The translations under genes and the position numbers were made by a program. The notes under the pieces were generated by a model, which saw nothing but the letters and a program-made list of their open reading frames with translations, was not told the DNA's origin and searched no databases. 64,000 nucleotides of DNA from Clostridium omnivorum (GTDB lineage: Bacteria > Bacillota > Clostridia > Clostridiales > Clostridiaceae). Shown here piece after piece: positions 15,627 to 25,580 of this stretch (positions within the stretch are counted from its first letter, which is position 1; the number at the start of each line of letters is the position of its first letter). The stretch is taken from positions 3,001,501 through 3,065,500 of the forward strand of contig NZ_BRXR01000001.1 in the NCBI RefSeq assembly GCF_026012015.1, in the 5' to 3' direction.

Positions 15627-16409
15627 TTATTTTAAGCTTATAGCGCTGTATAGATTTTCTCTTCTGTCATCTTTAATTGGGAAGGATTTTCTTAAGGTAT
15701 TAACTTCATTTATATCTAAATCTGCAATTAATAGCGCTTCACTGTCAGAACACTGAGTTAAAATATTTCCTAGTGGATCTATTATCATAGAATCACCGGA
15801 ATACTCCAGGTTGTTGATGCTGCCTACAGCATTTACTCCAGCTATATAGCATTGGTTCTCTATAGCACGTGCTTTTAAAAGTGTAATCCAGTGCTCTCGT
15901 CTAGCCTTTGGCCAGTTTGCAGCTACAGTTATAAGCTGACAGGACTTTGAAGCTATTTGAAAGATTTCTGGAAATCTTAAATCATAGCAGATAAAAGGAG
16001 TTATTTGAAAGTTCTTTAGAGAGGTATATACTATTTCATTTCCGCCTGTATAAAACTCACTCTCTGTACCGTAGGAAAAAGGATGAATTTTTGTATATGT
16101 GCATAGCTTATTTCCATCAGAGGATACTATGGAAAACTTATTTTTACCTTTTTCTGAGGTTTTTTCTATATGTCCAAAGCCAAGATTTATATTATGCACT
16201 ACAGCTTGCTCTTTAAACCAGTGAAGAGTACTACTATCAGTTTCTCCCATAGCTTCAACCTTCATAGAAAAGCCAGTGAGGCTCATTTCGGGAAAAAGTA
16301 ATAAGTCTACTTGATTTAAAGCTGCTTCAGCTATAAATTTAGAACACTTTTCTCTATTTAAAGCTTTGTTTTCAAATTCAATTTTCATTTGAGCAAGGCC
16401 TAATTTCAT
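15627..16409 (-). CDS. Carbon-nitrogen hydrolase, omega-amidase-like
   Basis: A 260-residue nitrilase-superfamily enzyme. The catalytic triad is visible: Glu in LLFPEMSLTGF (about residue 41), Lys in YTKIHPFSYG (about 107), and Cys in ICYDLRFPE (about 142). The HPFSYG and CYDLRFP contexts and the length match YafV/Nit2-type omega-amidases, which hydrolyse 2-oxoglutaramate or 2-oxosuccinamate formed in transamination or methionine salvage. A hydrolase of another small amide is possible. ATG 16409 follows AGAGGTG. Monocistronic and convergent with the HMA gene. Confidence 0.87.
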   Translation of the reverse strand: MKLGLAQMKIEFENKALNREKCSKFIAEAALNQVDLLLFPEMSLTGFSMKVEAMGETDSSTLHWFKEQAVVHNINLGFGHIEKTSEKGKNKFSIVSSDGNKLCTYTKIHPFSYGTESEFYTGGNEIVYTSLKNFQITPFICYDLRFPEIFQIASKSCQLITVAANWPKARREHWITLLKARAIENQCYIAGVNAVGSINNLEYSGDSMIIDPLGNILTQCSDSEALLIADLDINEVNTLRKSFPIKDDRRENLYSAISLK

Positions 16410-16633
16410 AATAAATTCACCTCTACTATAATGATTTTCTTATATAATAGTATACATTAGGAATAAGCAATTATATATATTCATTTTTCAGTTAACAATA
16501 AAATCTGTGAAAAGTAGTATATATTTCTTAAAGGACTTATATAAAAAATGGCGAACATATATACTTATATTCTTTTGAAAAAGTACTTTTTGTGCATAAT
16601 AAAAATATAGAAGTTCAAAGAGGGGGATAAACT

Positions 16634-17866
16634 TTGAGAATTTTACATACATCTGACTGGCATCTTGGAAAAAACTTAGAAGGCTTTAGCAGACTTGAGG
16701 AGCAGGAGCAGTTTCTTGAGGAGCTTATAGAAAAGATAGAAGAGAATAATATAGATTTGGTTATTATTGCAGGAGATATATATGATAATGGAAACCCTCC
16801 AGCAAGGGCGGAAAATTTATTTTACAATGCTCTTAAGAGAATAGCAAAGGGCGGAAAAAGAGCAGTGCTTGTAATAGCTGGAAACCATGACAATCCAGAG
16901 AGATTAGTAGCTGCAAGCCCACTTGCTTATGAGCATGGAGTAATATTACTAGGAACTCCAAAGAGCTGTGCTCTTACAGGCAGCTTCGGAGGTTTTGAGA
17001 TAGTTGAGGCGGGAGAAGGCTATGTGGAAATAAGCATTGGAAATGAAAAGGCAGTAATAATTACACTAGCTTATCCTAGTGAGAAGAGATTAAATGAACT
17101 TTTAACTAAGGATTTAGAGGAAACTGAAAGAAGAAGAAGCTACTCAGAAAGAGTTGGAGAATTGTTTTCAAAGTTATCAGATAAATATAGAGAAGATACT
17201 ATAAATCTAGCAGTATCCCATATATTTGTGGCGGGAGGAGAAACTACAGATTCTGAAAGACCAATTCAGCTTGGAGGCAGTCTTACTGTAGATGCAGAGG
17301 TGCTTCCCGAAAAAGCTCAATATATAGCACTAGGACACCTTCATAGGCCTCAAAGGGTTAAAGGTGCCAAAACTAAAGCTTATTATGCTGGTTCACCACT
17401 ACAATACAGCAAGAGTGAAATTGGGTATAGCAAATGTGCATATATAGTGGAGGTTAAAGCAGAGGAAGAAGCAAAGGTAGAGGAATTATTTTTTAGAAAC
17501 TACAAGCCTATAGAAGTGTGGAAGTGCAATGGAGTTGAAGAAGCCATTGAAAGGTGCAGGGAGAATAGCGAAAGAAATATATGGGTTTACCTTGAGATAA
17601 AAACTGATAATTATATAACCCAAGAGCAGATAAAGCAGATGAAGGAGCTAAAAAAGGATATTATAGAAATACACCCTGTAATAGAAGGTATGGAAGAATC
17701 TGCGGTAGACTACGAAAGCTTTAGAGAAAAGAGCATGGCAGAATTATTTAAGGAATTTTATTTGAAGGAAAGGAAAGTTGACCCAAGTAACGAGGTTATG
17801 GATTTATTCTTAAACATAGTAATGGAAGGAGAGGAAATGGATGAAGCCAAAGAGACTGAAAATTAA
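16634..17866 (+). CDS. sbcD: SbcD, nuclease subunit of the SbcCD complex
   Basis: A 410-residue Mre11-type manganese phosphoesterase that, with SbcC, cuts DNA hairpins and processes double-strand breaks. Phosphoesterase motifs in order: LHTSDWHLGK, IIAGDIYDNG, VIAGNHDNPERL, LAVSHIFV, and LGHLHRPQ. A C-terminal capping and SbcC-binding region follows. TTG 16634 is preceded by GAGGGGGA. It overlaps sbcC by 26 nt, so the two subunits are translationally coupled. Confidence 0.95.
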   Translation: MRILHTSDWHLGKNLEGFSRLEEQEQFLEELIEKIEENNIDLVIIAGDIYDNGNPPARAENLFYNALKRIAKGGKRAVLVIAGNHDNPERLVAASPLAYEHGVILLGTPKSCALTGSFGGFEIVEAGEGYVEISIGNEKAVIITLAYPSEKRLNELLTKDLEETERRRSYSERVGELFSKLSDKYREDTINLAVSHIFVAGGETTDSERPIQLGGSLTVDAEVLPEKAQYIALGHLHRPQRVKGAKTKAYYAGSPLQYSKSEIGYSKCAYIVEVKAEEEAKVEELFFRNYKPIEVWKCNGVEEAIERCRENSERNIWVYLEIKTDNYITQEQIKQMKELKKDIIEIHPVIEGMEESAVDYESFREKSMAELFKEFYLKERKVDPSNEVMDLFLNIVMEGEEMDEAKETEN

Positions 17867-20800
17867 AGGGCTTAACAGCTTTATAGAGACTCAAGATATA
17901 GAGTTTGACAGGCTCACTGAAAAAGGACTATTTGGAATTTTTGGTCCTACTGGAAGTGGTAAGTCTACAATCCTTGATGCCATTACTATAGCACTATATG
18001 GAAAGATAGCAAGAGACTCAAGTGAGTTTATAAATACAGAATGTGATACTCTTTCTATAAGCTATGAATTCGAAATTGGGGATGGAAATAGCAGATGCTT
18101 TTATGTGGTAGATAGAAATATTAAAAGGGACAAGAATGGAAAGTATAAGACAACCCTAGCTAGACTTATGGATAGTAATGAGATTTTAGCTGAGGGGTCT
18201 AGGGAAGTTCAAGGAAAAATTGAAATGCTTATAGGACTTACCTGCGATGATTTTACCCGCTCAGTAGTGCTTCCTCAAGGAAAGTTCAGCGAATTCTTAA
18301 AGCTTACAGGCAGAGAGAGAAGAGACATGCTTGAGAGGATTTTTAGCCTTGAAAAGTATGGAAAGGGCCTTGGAGATAAGATAAAAAAGGTTAAAAATTC
18401 AAAGCTTAAAGAAATGGACATTTTAAGTGGAGAGCTGAAGCGCTATGATAATTTGTCAGAGGAGAGCTATGAGGAGGCTGTAAAGCAATTTAATGTGCTT
18501 ACAGCAGAGCAAAGGCTTTTAAAGAGCAAAAAGGATGATTTGGATAAGCAATATGAAAGCTATAAGTCCATATGGGAACTACAACAAGAGCTTAAACAAT
18601 ATGAAGATAAAGAAATAGAACTAAAGCAGCAGCTGTCAGACATAGAACAGTGCAAGTTAACTTTGAAAAAGGCTCAGGCTGCAGAAAAGGTTAAGCCCTT
18701 TATTGAAGATGTGAAGGGAATAGAAGCTAAAATTAAAGAGAATGAAGAAAATATAAAGAATACCATTACTCAGTTAAATTTATCGAAAGAAAAATTAGCT
18801 GCTATAGAGACCTCTTATATGGAAGCATTGAATAACAAGGAAAAGCTTGTACCAGAACTTATTAAAAAAGAAGCAGAACTTCTGCAAGCTATTGAAATTC
18901 AAAAGAAAATAAAAGCTTTGGAGGAAGATAGAGATAAATTAGCTGAGGAGTACAAAGGCATTCATGAAAAGCTTAAAGAACTTTTGACTTTAATAAATAA
19001 TACCAGTGAACTTAGGGAAAAGGATGCAGTTCTCTTAGAAGAACTTGAAAAGAAAATTGTAGCCTCGGCAGTAGAGCCAGAGTATAGAGAAAAGGTTCAA
19101 AAGGCAGCTATAAAAGAAGAAGAATATAATAATAGTTCTGAACAATTAAAGGATAAAGAGCAAAAGATTAAATTAAAGCTTGAGAGTATAGCATCCTTAG
19201 AGGCTTTACATAAAAAAGCACTAAGCTTGCAGGCTGCTAAAGAAAAAGAAATTAAAGACATAGAGCTTTTCAAAGGCAATCTAGAAAAAAATTGCCCAGG
19301 AGATAATGCTCTGCTGCTTAAAATGCAAAATGATATTTTAAGCTTTAGAGAAAAACTAAGTGAAGCAGAAAAAAATTATGAGAAGAACATTGAGCTAAAG
19401 GAAAAGTTGAATTTAGTGCTGGAAAAGAAGAGCTTAGTTCAAAAGCAGTTTGAGGACACCTCAAGACAGCTAGATGGAAAGCAAAAGCGTCTACAGGACT
19501 TAAGACTAAAACTTGAGGAGCATCAAAGGAATAATATTGCAAGTTCCTTATCTTCAGCATTAGAAGAAGGTAGTCCTTGCCCTGTATGCGGTTCAACACA
19601 TCACCCTAATTTAGCGGTACAGGTAGAAGAAGCTAATATTAAAAAGCTTGCTGAAGATATTGATACTCTTATAAATGAGGTAGATAGACTGCAAAAGGAA
19701 AATAAGCAGTGGGAAATTGAACTAGCAGCTGTGCTTCCACAGGAAAATCAATTTACTGAAGAAATTAGTAGTGTAATTGAAAGGATTAAGGATATAAATA
19801 TTGAAGAACTAAGAAGTGAAAAGATAGTAAAAGAGCAGTTGTTTAATGATATAAAGGCATCCATAGAAAAGTGGAATATGGAGGTTAAAAGCTGTGAAGA
19901 AAAACTCTCAGCACTTAAGGATGAAAAGTCAAAGCTAGATAGGGACGAGATTAAGTATAATGAGGCTCTAAATAGTGATAAAGCTGTAGTTGCAGAATTA
20001 AACAATGAGTATAATAATCTGAAAATAAAATTTGAAGCATTGAGTAGTGAATATGAAAAATTAAATGGGGAGCTTAAGCTTGATAATATAAAGCAAAAGC
20101 TTCAAGAATTAAGAACTCTTGAAATAGAAGGGAAGAAGCTTCAGCAAAGGGAAAAAGAAACACGCCAAAAGTTAAGCACTTATGATAAGCAAAAGGAGTC
20201 CTATACATTAGAAAAATCTAAACTGGATATTAAGCTTGCCGAAATATTAAACAGTGGTAAGGAAAAAAGGGCAAGTATAGACTTGCATAAGGAAGAAATA
20301 AAAAAGCTTTCTAATGATAAAGAACCTATTTCCTATTTATCTGAAGTAAGGGAGCAAATAGTAAAACTTAATGAGTTGGAAGCAAATATAAAAAAGCAGC
20401 TTGAGGTAGAAAAGGAAAAAGTTAAGCAACTTCAAGAAAAGAATATAAGTGAAAAGCAAGAGGAATTAACTCTAAAACAGCTTTATAAAGATCAAAGTGA
20501 AAAGTTAGCAATTTCCTTGAAGGAGAGTTCTTTTGAAAATATAGAAGAAGCACTAGATAATATGCTGGATAAGCAGTCTATGGAAAGTTTGGATAAAAAG
20601 ATATCAGATTATGGGGAAAGTTATAATAAGGTTAAGCTTCAAATACAAAGCATCAAAGATAAGCTTCAAGGTAAGACAGTAGATCAGGAGCAGTGGGATA
20701 AGCTTAAGCTAGAAAGAACAGCTGCTGCTGAAGCATTAGATGAAATGCTTAAGGAAATAGCTAAATGTCAGCAGATTATTGAAGTTATGAAAAGCGAGCT

Positions 20801-21359
20801 TCAAAAGCTTAAAGGCCTTTTAGATAAGAAAAAGGAGCTTGAACATATAAGCAGTCTACTTGATGATTTGGATAAGCTTGTACAAGGAAATAAGTTTGTA
20901 GAATTTGTAGCGCTAAATCAGCTTAGATATATAACTATGGAAGCTTCAAAAAGGCTTAAAGATATAACAAGAGGGCGATATGCACTTGAACTGGACTCAG
21001 ATGGAAACTTCACTATGAGAGATGATTTTAATGGAGGAGTTGTAAGACCTACTAATACCCTATCAGGAGGGGAAACCTTCCTAACTTCCTTGGCATTAGC
21101 TCTGTCCTTGTCCTCTCAAATTCAACTTAAAGGAAGTGCACCGCTTGAATTCTTCTTCCTAGATGAGGGCTTTGGTACCTTGGATAATGAGCTTTTAGAA
21201 ATAGTAATGAGCTCTCTTGAAAGGCTGCACAGTGATAGATTAAGTGTGGGCATTATAAGCCACGTAGAAGAGCTAAAGAGCAGGGTGCCGGTAAAGCTTA
21301 TTGTAGAACCAGCAGCTCCAGGGCAAGGCGGCAGTAAAATTAGGATAGATTATACTTAA
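17841..21359 (+). CDS. sbcC: SbcC, ATPase subunit of the SbcCD complex
   Basis: A 1172-residue Rad50-like SMC-type ATPase. The N-terminal lobe carries Walker A GPTGSGKST at about residues 35-43. Two very long Glu/Lys-rich coiled-coil arms (roughly 190-575 and 600-1010) flank the zinc hook CPVC at residues 580-583. The C-terminal lobe has the ABC signature LSGGETFLTSLALALS and Walker B FFFLDEGFGTLD with the catalytic glutamate. AAGGAGAGG inside the sbcD end precedes ATG 17841. Length is within the family range. Partner of SbcD. Confidence 0.96.
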   Translation: MKPKRLKIKGLNSFIETQDIEFDRLTEKGLFGIFGPTGSGKSTILDAITIALYGKIARDSSEFINTECDTLSISYEFEIGDGNSRCFYVVDRNIKRDKNGKYKTTLARLMDSNEILAEGSREVQGKIEMLIGLTCDDFTRSVVLPQGKFSEFLKLTGRERRDMLERIFSLEKYGKGLGDKIKKVKNSKLKEMDILSGELKRYDNLSEESYEEAVKQFNVLTAEQRLLKSKKDDLDKQYESYKSIWELQQELKQYEDKEIELKQQLSDIEQCKLTLKKAQAAEKVKPFIEDVKGIEAKIKENEENIKNTITQLNLSKEKLAAIETSYMEALNNKEKLVPELIKKEAELLQAIEIQKKIKALEEDRDKLAEEYKGIHEKLKELLTLINNTSELREKDAVLLEELEKKIVASAVEPEYREKVQKAAIKEEEYNNSSEQLKDKEQKIKLKLESIASLEALHKKALSLQAAKEKEIKDIELFKGNLEKNCPGDNALLLKMQNDILSFREKLSEAEKNYEKNIELKEKLNLVLEKKSLVQKQFEDTSRQLDGKQKRLQDLRLKLEEHQRNNIASSLSSALEEGSPCPVCGSTHHPNLAVQVEEANIKKLAEDIDTLINEVDRLQKENKQWEIELAAVLPQENQFTEEISSVIERIKDINIEELRSEKIVKEQLFNDIKASIEKWNMEVKSCEEKLSALKDEKSKLDRDEIKYNEALNSDKAVVAELNNEYNNLKIKFEALSSEYEKLNGELKLDNIKQKLQELRTLEIEGKKLQQREKETRQKLSTYDKQKESYTLEKSKLDIKLAEILNSGKEKRASIDLHKEEIKKLSNDKEPISYLSEVREQIVKLNELEANIKKQLEVEKEKVKQLQEKNISEKQEELTLKQLYKDQSEKLAISLKESSFENIEEALDNMLDKQSMESLDKKISDYGESYNKVKLQIQSIKDKLQGKTVDQEQWDKLKLERTAAAEALDEMLKEIAKCQQIIEVMKSELQKLKGLLDKKKELEHISSLLDDLDKLVQGNKFVEFVALNQLRYITMEASKRLKDITRGRYALELDSDGNFTMRDDFNGGVVRPTNTLSGGETFLTSLALALSLSSQIQLKGSAPLEFFFLDEGFGTLDNELLEIVMSSLERLHSDRLSVGIISHVEELKSRVPVKLIVEPAAPGQGGSKIRIDYT

Positions 21360-21369
21360 AATATAAATT

Positions 21370-21394
21370 AAGAGAGGCTTTGGGCCTCTCTTTT
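21370..21394. terminator. Terminator after sbcC
   Basis: AAGAGAGGC pairs with GCCTCTCTT, followed by TTTT. Shared by convergent sbcC and the AEC transporter gene. Confidence 0.75.
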
Positions 21395-22331
21395 AACTTA
21401 ATAAAAGCATATATATTGGTATTATAAACATACTAGCTATTGTGGTTACAGCAACCATCATTGCCCCATACTTGTGGTCTGCACCATAAGCTTGAGTTAT
21501 TATGGCTGTTTGAGTCATTATAGGAAGTCCTGCTTGAATAATAAATACATCCTTCATGAGCATAGGAGCAGATAAAAGGTGGCAGAACAAAAGTACGGAC
21601 AGTGGTGAAATAACAAATCTACCTATAAGCACCACAAGCATTTCTAAATCAAATTTAATTTCTCTTAAATCAATAGAATATATTATTATTCCAATAAATA
21701 GCATTGACAGTGGAGTTGTCAGATTTCCAATGTATTTGCAAGTATCCATTATGAAAAGTGGAAGCTTTATGTTTAGCAATATTAAAATTATAGCTGCAAT
21801 AAAACCCATTAGTGGAGGAGAAAATATTCTCTTTAATGTTTCTATGGAGAATAAACTTCCTTCAGTTGAACCTCCATCTTTTCTAATATTATAAACTCCT
21901 ATTGTCCAAAACATAGTGGTGTTAGCAATATAGTAATATAAAACATAAGGAACACTATGATCTCCAAATAGTGCAAGATTTACAGGCAGTCCTATAAAAA
22001 TTGTATTAGATAAAAAGAACATGCATTGAAAGGTTCCTCGCCTTTTAGCATCAACCTTCACAAGCTTAGATATAATTATACTTAGTGCATAGCATAATAT
22101 CATTGAAGCAAAGGGAATAACAAGTCCAACCCCAGCTTGTTCAAGTTTTTCTTTTGTGAAGGTTGTCATTAGGTTGGAAATCATAAGAGCAGGCAGGGAT
22201 ATGTTAACTACCAGTTTAGAAAACAACCTAGAAGTACCTTCATCAAACCATTTTTTCCAGGATAATATATAACCTATAGCAATCATTAGAACTATAGTAA
22301 GTACACTTTGAAGTGCATTTAAAACAACCAA
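21393..22331 (-). CDS. AEC-family transporter (auxin efflux carrier/malate permease type)
   Basis: A 312-residue membrane protein with about ten helices in two halves, as in AEC carriers. Typical segments are LMIAIGYILSWKKWFDEG, LVVNISLPALMISNL, FLSNTIFIGLPVNLALFG near the middle, and IQAGLPIMTQTAIITQAYGAD plus TTIASMFIIPIYMLL at the end. TTG 22331 is chosen because AAAGGAGGT lies 8 nt upstream; codons upstream of it overlap the ribosome binding site. Organic acids are the common substrates in bacteria; the actual one is unknown. Confidence 0.86.
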   Translation of the reverse strand: MVVLNALQSVLTIVLMIAIGYILSWKKWFDEGTSRLFSKLVVNISLPALMISNLMTTFTKEKLEQAGVGLVIPFASMILCYALSIIISKLVKVDAKRRGTFQCMFFLSNTIFIGLPVNLALFGDHSVPYVLYYYIANTTMFWTIGVYNIRKDGGSTEGSLFSIETLKRIFSPPLMGFIAAIILILLNIKLPLFIMDTCKYIGNLTTPLSMLFIGIIIYSIDLREIKFDLEMLVVLIGRFVISPLSVLLFCHLLSAPMLMKDVFIIQAGLPIMTQTAIITQAYGADHKYGAMMVAVTTIASMFIIPIYMLLLS

Positions 22332-22410
22332 TGAAAAGACCTCCTTTTTATACACCAAATATTATTATGCCATAAAATGCTTTGTAGTGTATAGATTAAT
22401 AGTGTATTTA

Positions 22411-22437
22411 TTGAGAAATTTATGTTTTGGGTATAAT
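22411..22437 (+). promoter_or_regulatory. Possible sigma-A promoter for pepF
   Basis: TTGAGA and TATAAT are separated by only 15 nt (TATTGA with 17 nt is an alternative -35). It lies about 100 nt upstream of pepF. Confidence 0.35.
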
Positions 22438-22541
22438 AATGTTAAGAATATGAAAATATTTAACTTTCAGGAAAATATTTGAAGGAGTTATGGAGAACTT
22501 AGAGAATTAGATACATAGATTATAATTGCAGGAGGGGTATT

Positions 22542-24311
22542 ATGGATAAAACATGGAGCTTAAAGGAACTTTATAGTTCTTTTGAAGCAGAAGAATTTAA
22601 AAATGATATGGTTAAATGCAAGGAATATATAGAAGAGCATAAAGCTAAAATAATGGAAGCTTTAAAGACACATGATAATGAAGTAGGAGTTATTGAAAAG
22701 TATATTGAAAGTGAAATAAGGCTTTATAATATTTTTTCAAAGCTTTTGGAATTTGCTAGTTTAACCTTAAGTGTAGAGGCTAAGAATGAAAAGGCAATGT
22801 CCATAATGGAAAATTTAGAAAATAGTTTTACAGAGCTAACAGAAGTAGAAGTTAATTTTAAAAAGTGGCTTTACGAAATTAAAAATCTTAATGAATTAAT
22901 TGAAGGATCAAAGCTTTTAAAAGAACATGAATTCTTTTTAAAGGAGCTATGGGAGAAAAATAGATATCTATTAAGTGAAGCAGAAGAGGTTGTTATTTCA
23001 AAGATGAAGAATACAGGTTCTGGAGCCTTTTCAAAGCTTCAAAATACACTTTCTTCAACCTTATTGGTGGATATAGAGTTAGATGGAGAAAAGAAACAGC
23101 TTCCATTGCCAGTAGTAAGGAATATGGCGCACAACAAGAATGCGGAAATAAGAAAGACAGCCTATGAGGCAGAGTTAAATTCCTACAAGAAGATTGAAGA
23201 ATCCTCCGCAGCCTGCCTAAATGGAATTAAAGGTGAAGTTATTACAGTAAACAAGATGAGAGGTTATAATTCAGTATTAGAAGAAACCTTAATAAATTCT
23301 AGACTTGATGCAGAGAGCCTTGAGGCAATGTTTACAGCTATGAGAGAGAGCTTCCCTGCCTTTAGAAGGTTCTATTTAAAAAAGGCTGAGATACTTGGTC
23401 ATAAAAACGGTCTGCCATTCTATGATTTATTTGCACCTTCAGGGGAAGCCCATATGAGCTATACCTATGAAGAAGCAAGAGAATTTATTGTAAAGAACTT
23501 TGGAACCTTCAGCAAAGCATTAGCTGACTTTGCAGATAATGCTTTTGAAAAAAGGTGGATAGATGCTGAGCCAAGAGAAGGGAAAAGAGGGGGAGCCTTT
23601 TGTTCCAATCTGCATTCAATAGGAGAGAGCAGAGTATTATGCAATTTTTCAGGCAGCTTTAGTGATGTAGTTACTATTGCCCATGAGCTTGGGCATGGTT
23701 ATCATGGAAATTGCCTAAAGGATGAAAGTATTTTAAATAGTGATTACACTATGCCTATAGCTGAAACAGCTTCTATTTTCTGTGAAACTATCGTTAAAAA
23801 TGCAGTACTAAAAACTGCCACTAAAGAACAAGCTTATTCAGTACTTGAAGAGAGTATTTCTGATGCAGGTCAGGTTATAGTAGATATTTACAGCAGATTT
23901 TTATTTGAGAGCGAGCTATTCAAAAGAAGGGAAAGCTCATCCCTTTCAGTAAAGGAATTAAAGGAAATAATGATTAATGCTCAAAAAGAAGCTTATGGAG
24001 AGGCACTAGATGAAAATTATCTACATCCTTACATGTGGATTAATAAACCTCACTATTACTATGCTGAGCGCAACTTTTATAACTTTCCATATGCTTTTGG
24101 ACTTCTATTTTCTAAAGGACTATATGCTGAATACGTAAAAAGGGGCCAGGAATTTGTTAAAGATTATGATAAGCTATTAGCTATGACAGGCAAAATGAGC
24201 ATTCCAGAGGTTACAGCTATGATGGGAATAGATATTCACAAGGTTGATTTTTGGAGATCTTCTCTAAAACTTATTGAAGAGGATATTGAAAAGTTTATCA
24301 GTTTGGTATAG
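22542..24311 (+). CDS. pepF: M3-family oligoendopeptidase F
   Basis: A 589-residue cytoplasmic zinc metallopeptidase that hydrolyses oligopeptides. The zinc motif is AHELGHGYHG near residues 381-390 (HExxHxxG), with the third ligand glutamate in IAETASIFCET about 25 residues later. The helical N-terminal domain (residues 1-200) and the C-terminal AYGEALDENYLHPYMWINKPHYY region are typical of the PepF/M3B group. AGGAGGGG precedes ATG 22542. A thioredoxin-like gene follows 64 nt downstream in the same direction and may be co-transcribed. Confidence 0.93.
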   Translation: MDKTWSLKELYSSFEAEEFKNDMVKCKEYIEEHKAKIMEALKTHDNEVGVIEKYIESEIRLYNIFSKLLEFASLTLSVEAKNEKAMSIMENLENSFTELTEVEVNFKKWLYEIKNLNELIEGSKLLKEHEFFLKELWEKNRYLLSEAEEVVISKMKNTGSGAFSKLQNTLSSTLLVDIELDGEKKQLPLPVVRNMAHNKNAEIRKTAYEAELNSYKKIEESSAACLNGIKGEVITVNKMRGYNSVLEETLINSRLDAESLEAMFTAMRESFPAFRRFYLKKAEILGHKNGLPFYDLFAPSGEAHMSYTYEEAREFIVKNFGTFSKALADFADNAFEKRWIDAEPREGKRGGAFCSNLHSIGESRVLCNFSGSFSDVVTIAHELGHGYHGNCLKDESILNSDYTMPIAETASIFCETIVKNAVLKTATKEQAYSVLEESISDAGQVIVDIYSRFLFESELFKRRESSSLSVKELKEIMINAQKEAYGEALDENYLHPYMWINKPHYYYAERNFYNFPYAFGLLFSKGLYAEYVKRGQEFVKDYDKLLAMTGKMSIPEVTAMMGIDIHKVDFWRSSLKLIEEDIEKFISLV

Positions 24312-24375
24312 ATTTAAAGGTGAGCATACTAAACAATTAATAGTATCAAAATAAGTTGAAAGGATCTGAGTAATA

Positions 24376-24864
24376 ATGATTAATTTAAATGAAGGTCTAA
24401 GTTTTCAGCAGTATTTAGAAAAAAATACACCTGAACAAAGGGAAGCTATGCTAAAAGCTTATGATAATACACAGCTTTCAGAAGAAGGTAAGAAATATAT
24501 TCAAAGTATTGACAAACCATTAAATATGGTGGTGTATTCAGAAGGTTTTTGCCCTGATTGCGTGGTAACTCTTCCTTTTGTAAGAAGAATGGAAGAATTA
24601 AATCCAAATATAAAGATGTTCATATTTGGGCGTGAAGGCAATAAAGAAACCTTAGAAGAAATGGTTGGTACAGCAAGAATACCTACAGTATTATGCTTTA
24701 CTGAAAACATGGAGCCAAAGGGAGCTTATATAGAGGTACCTGAGGATATAAAGGAAATGATGATGGGTTTAAGCCCAGATAAGCAAAAGGAAATAGTAAT
24801 GGAATACAGAGCTGGTAAGTTTAATAGTTCTATTGAGAAAAATTTAATAAAGATACTTAAATAA
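24376..24864 (+). CDS. Thioredoxin-like protein with CPDC motif
   Basis: A 162-residue thioredoxin-fold protein without signal peptide. The redox motif is GFCPDC in VVYSEGFCPDCVV near residues 52-60, and the cis-proline region is GTARIPTVLCF near 100. An N-terminal helical extension (LSFQQYLEKNTPEQREAML) distinguishes it from canonical thioredoxin and matches the Thioredoxin_9-type family. Its redox partner is unknown. AAAGGAT precedes ATG 24376. It follows pepF. Confidence 0.82.
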   Translation: MINLNEGLSFQQYLEKNTPEQREAMLKAYDNTQLSEEGKKYIQSIDKPLNMVVYSEGFCPDCVVTLPFVRRMEELNPNIKMFIFGREGNKETLEEMVGTARIPTVLCFTENMEPKGAYIEVPEDIKEMMMGLSPDKQKEIVMEYRAGKFNSSIEKNLIKILK

Positions 24865-24876
24865 ATTAACATATAA

Positions 24877-24905
24877 GAGCAGGACTAAGTGTCCTGCTTT
24901 TTTTT
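24877..24905. terminator. Terminator between convergent genes
   Basis: AGCAGGAC (24878-24885) pairs with GTCCTGCT (24891-24898), followed by a run of T. It overlaps the end of the DUF421 gene on the opposite strand. Confidence 0.8.
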
Positions 24906-25568
24906 AAACACACTTAAATTCCAAGCTGAATCAAGTTCAGCTAAAGTTACTTCATTGTAAATATCTTTAATCCCCTGACTATGAATCTTATTTATAAGCC
25001 AAGCCTCGTCCTTTTTTATATGGCTTAGATTTTCAGTGATTATACTTCCGTCCATAACCAGTGGAAGCGTAAGCTGCTCATTTTGAACCTTTATATTTAA
25101 ATCCTTTAGTGTTACAGGTGTGTTCTCAGCCTTTGGAAAAACAGAGATGGTGCCTTGAGGTTCAAGAATAGCTGTATTTACTTCTGCCACATTGTCATAA
25201 CCCTTTTCTCTTAGAAGTCCTTGAAGCTGGTTGAGGCTTATGCTGACTTTCTTCAGTGCATCCATATCTATTTCTCCGTTTTTTATAAGTACGGTAGCAG
25301 TATGCTCTAAAGCTGGTGTAAGTTTATTAACAAGAGCAAGCCTGGAGGTTAAGACCATTAATATAACCAATGCACCAGAGCCATAAACGGATTTAACAAT
25401 TACCTTATCAACTAATGGTTCTGCAGCTACATTTGCAAGAATCATAATGGTAGCAATTTCATAGGCAGTCATTTCTGCTAAGGCTTTTTTACTCATAGCT
25501 CTAGTACAGAGATAAGTAAAAAAGTAAACTATTAAAACTCTCACACTGTAGGATAAAACATCAATCAT
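24885..25568 (-). CDS. DUF421 (YetF-type) membrane protein, second of the operon
   Basis: A 227-residue protein with three N-terminal membrane helices (VLIVYFFTYLCTRAM, TIMILANVAAEPLV, GALVILMVLTSRLALV) and a cytoplasmic DUF421 domain containing HTATVLIKNGEIDMDALKK, then LLREKGYDNVAEVNTAILE and GTISVFPK. It is the distal gene of a DUF421-DUF4363-DUF421 operon, 12 nt after DUF4363. YetF/2Duf-type proteins are linked to spore properties in bacilli; a spore role here is inference. AAGGAGTG precedes ATG 25568. Confidence 0.87.
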   Translation of the reverse strand: MIDVLSYSVRVLIVYFFTYLCTRAMSKKALAEMTAYEIATIMILANVAAEPLVDKVIVKSVYGSGALVILMVLTSRLALVNKLTPALEHTATVLIKNGEIDMDALKKVSISLNQLQGLLREKGYDNVAEVNTAILEPQGTISVFPKAENTPVTLKDLNIKVQNEQLTLPLVMDGSIITENLSHIKKDEAWLINKIHSQGIKDIYNEVTLAELDSAWNLSVFKKKQDT

Positions 25569-25580
25569 AATTACACTCCT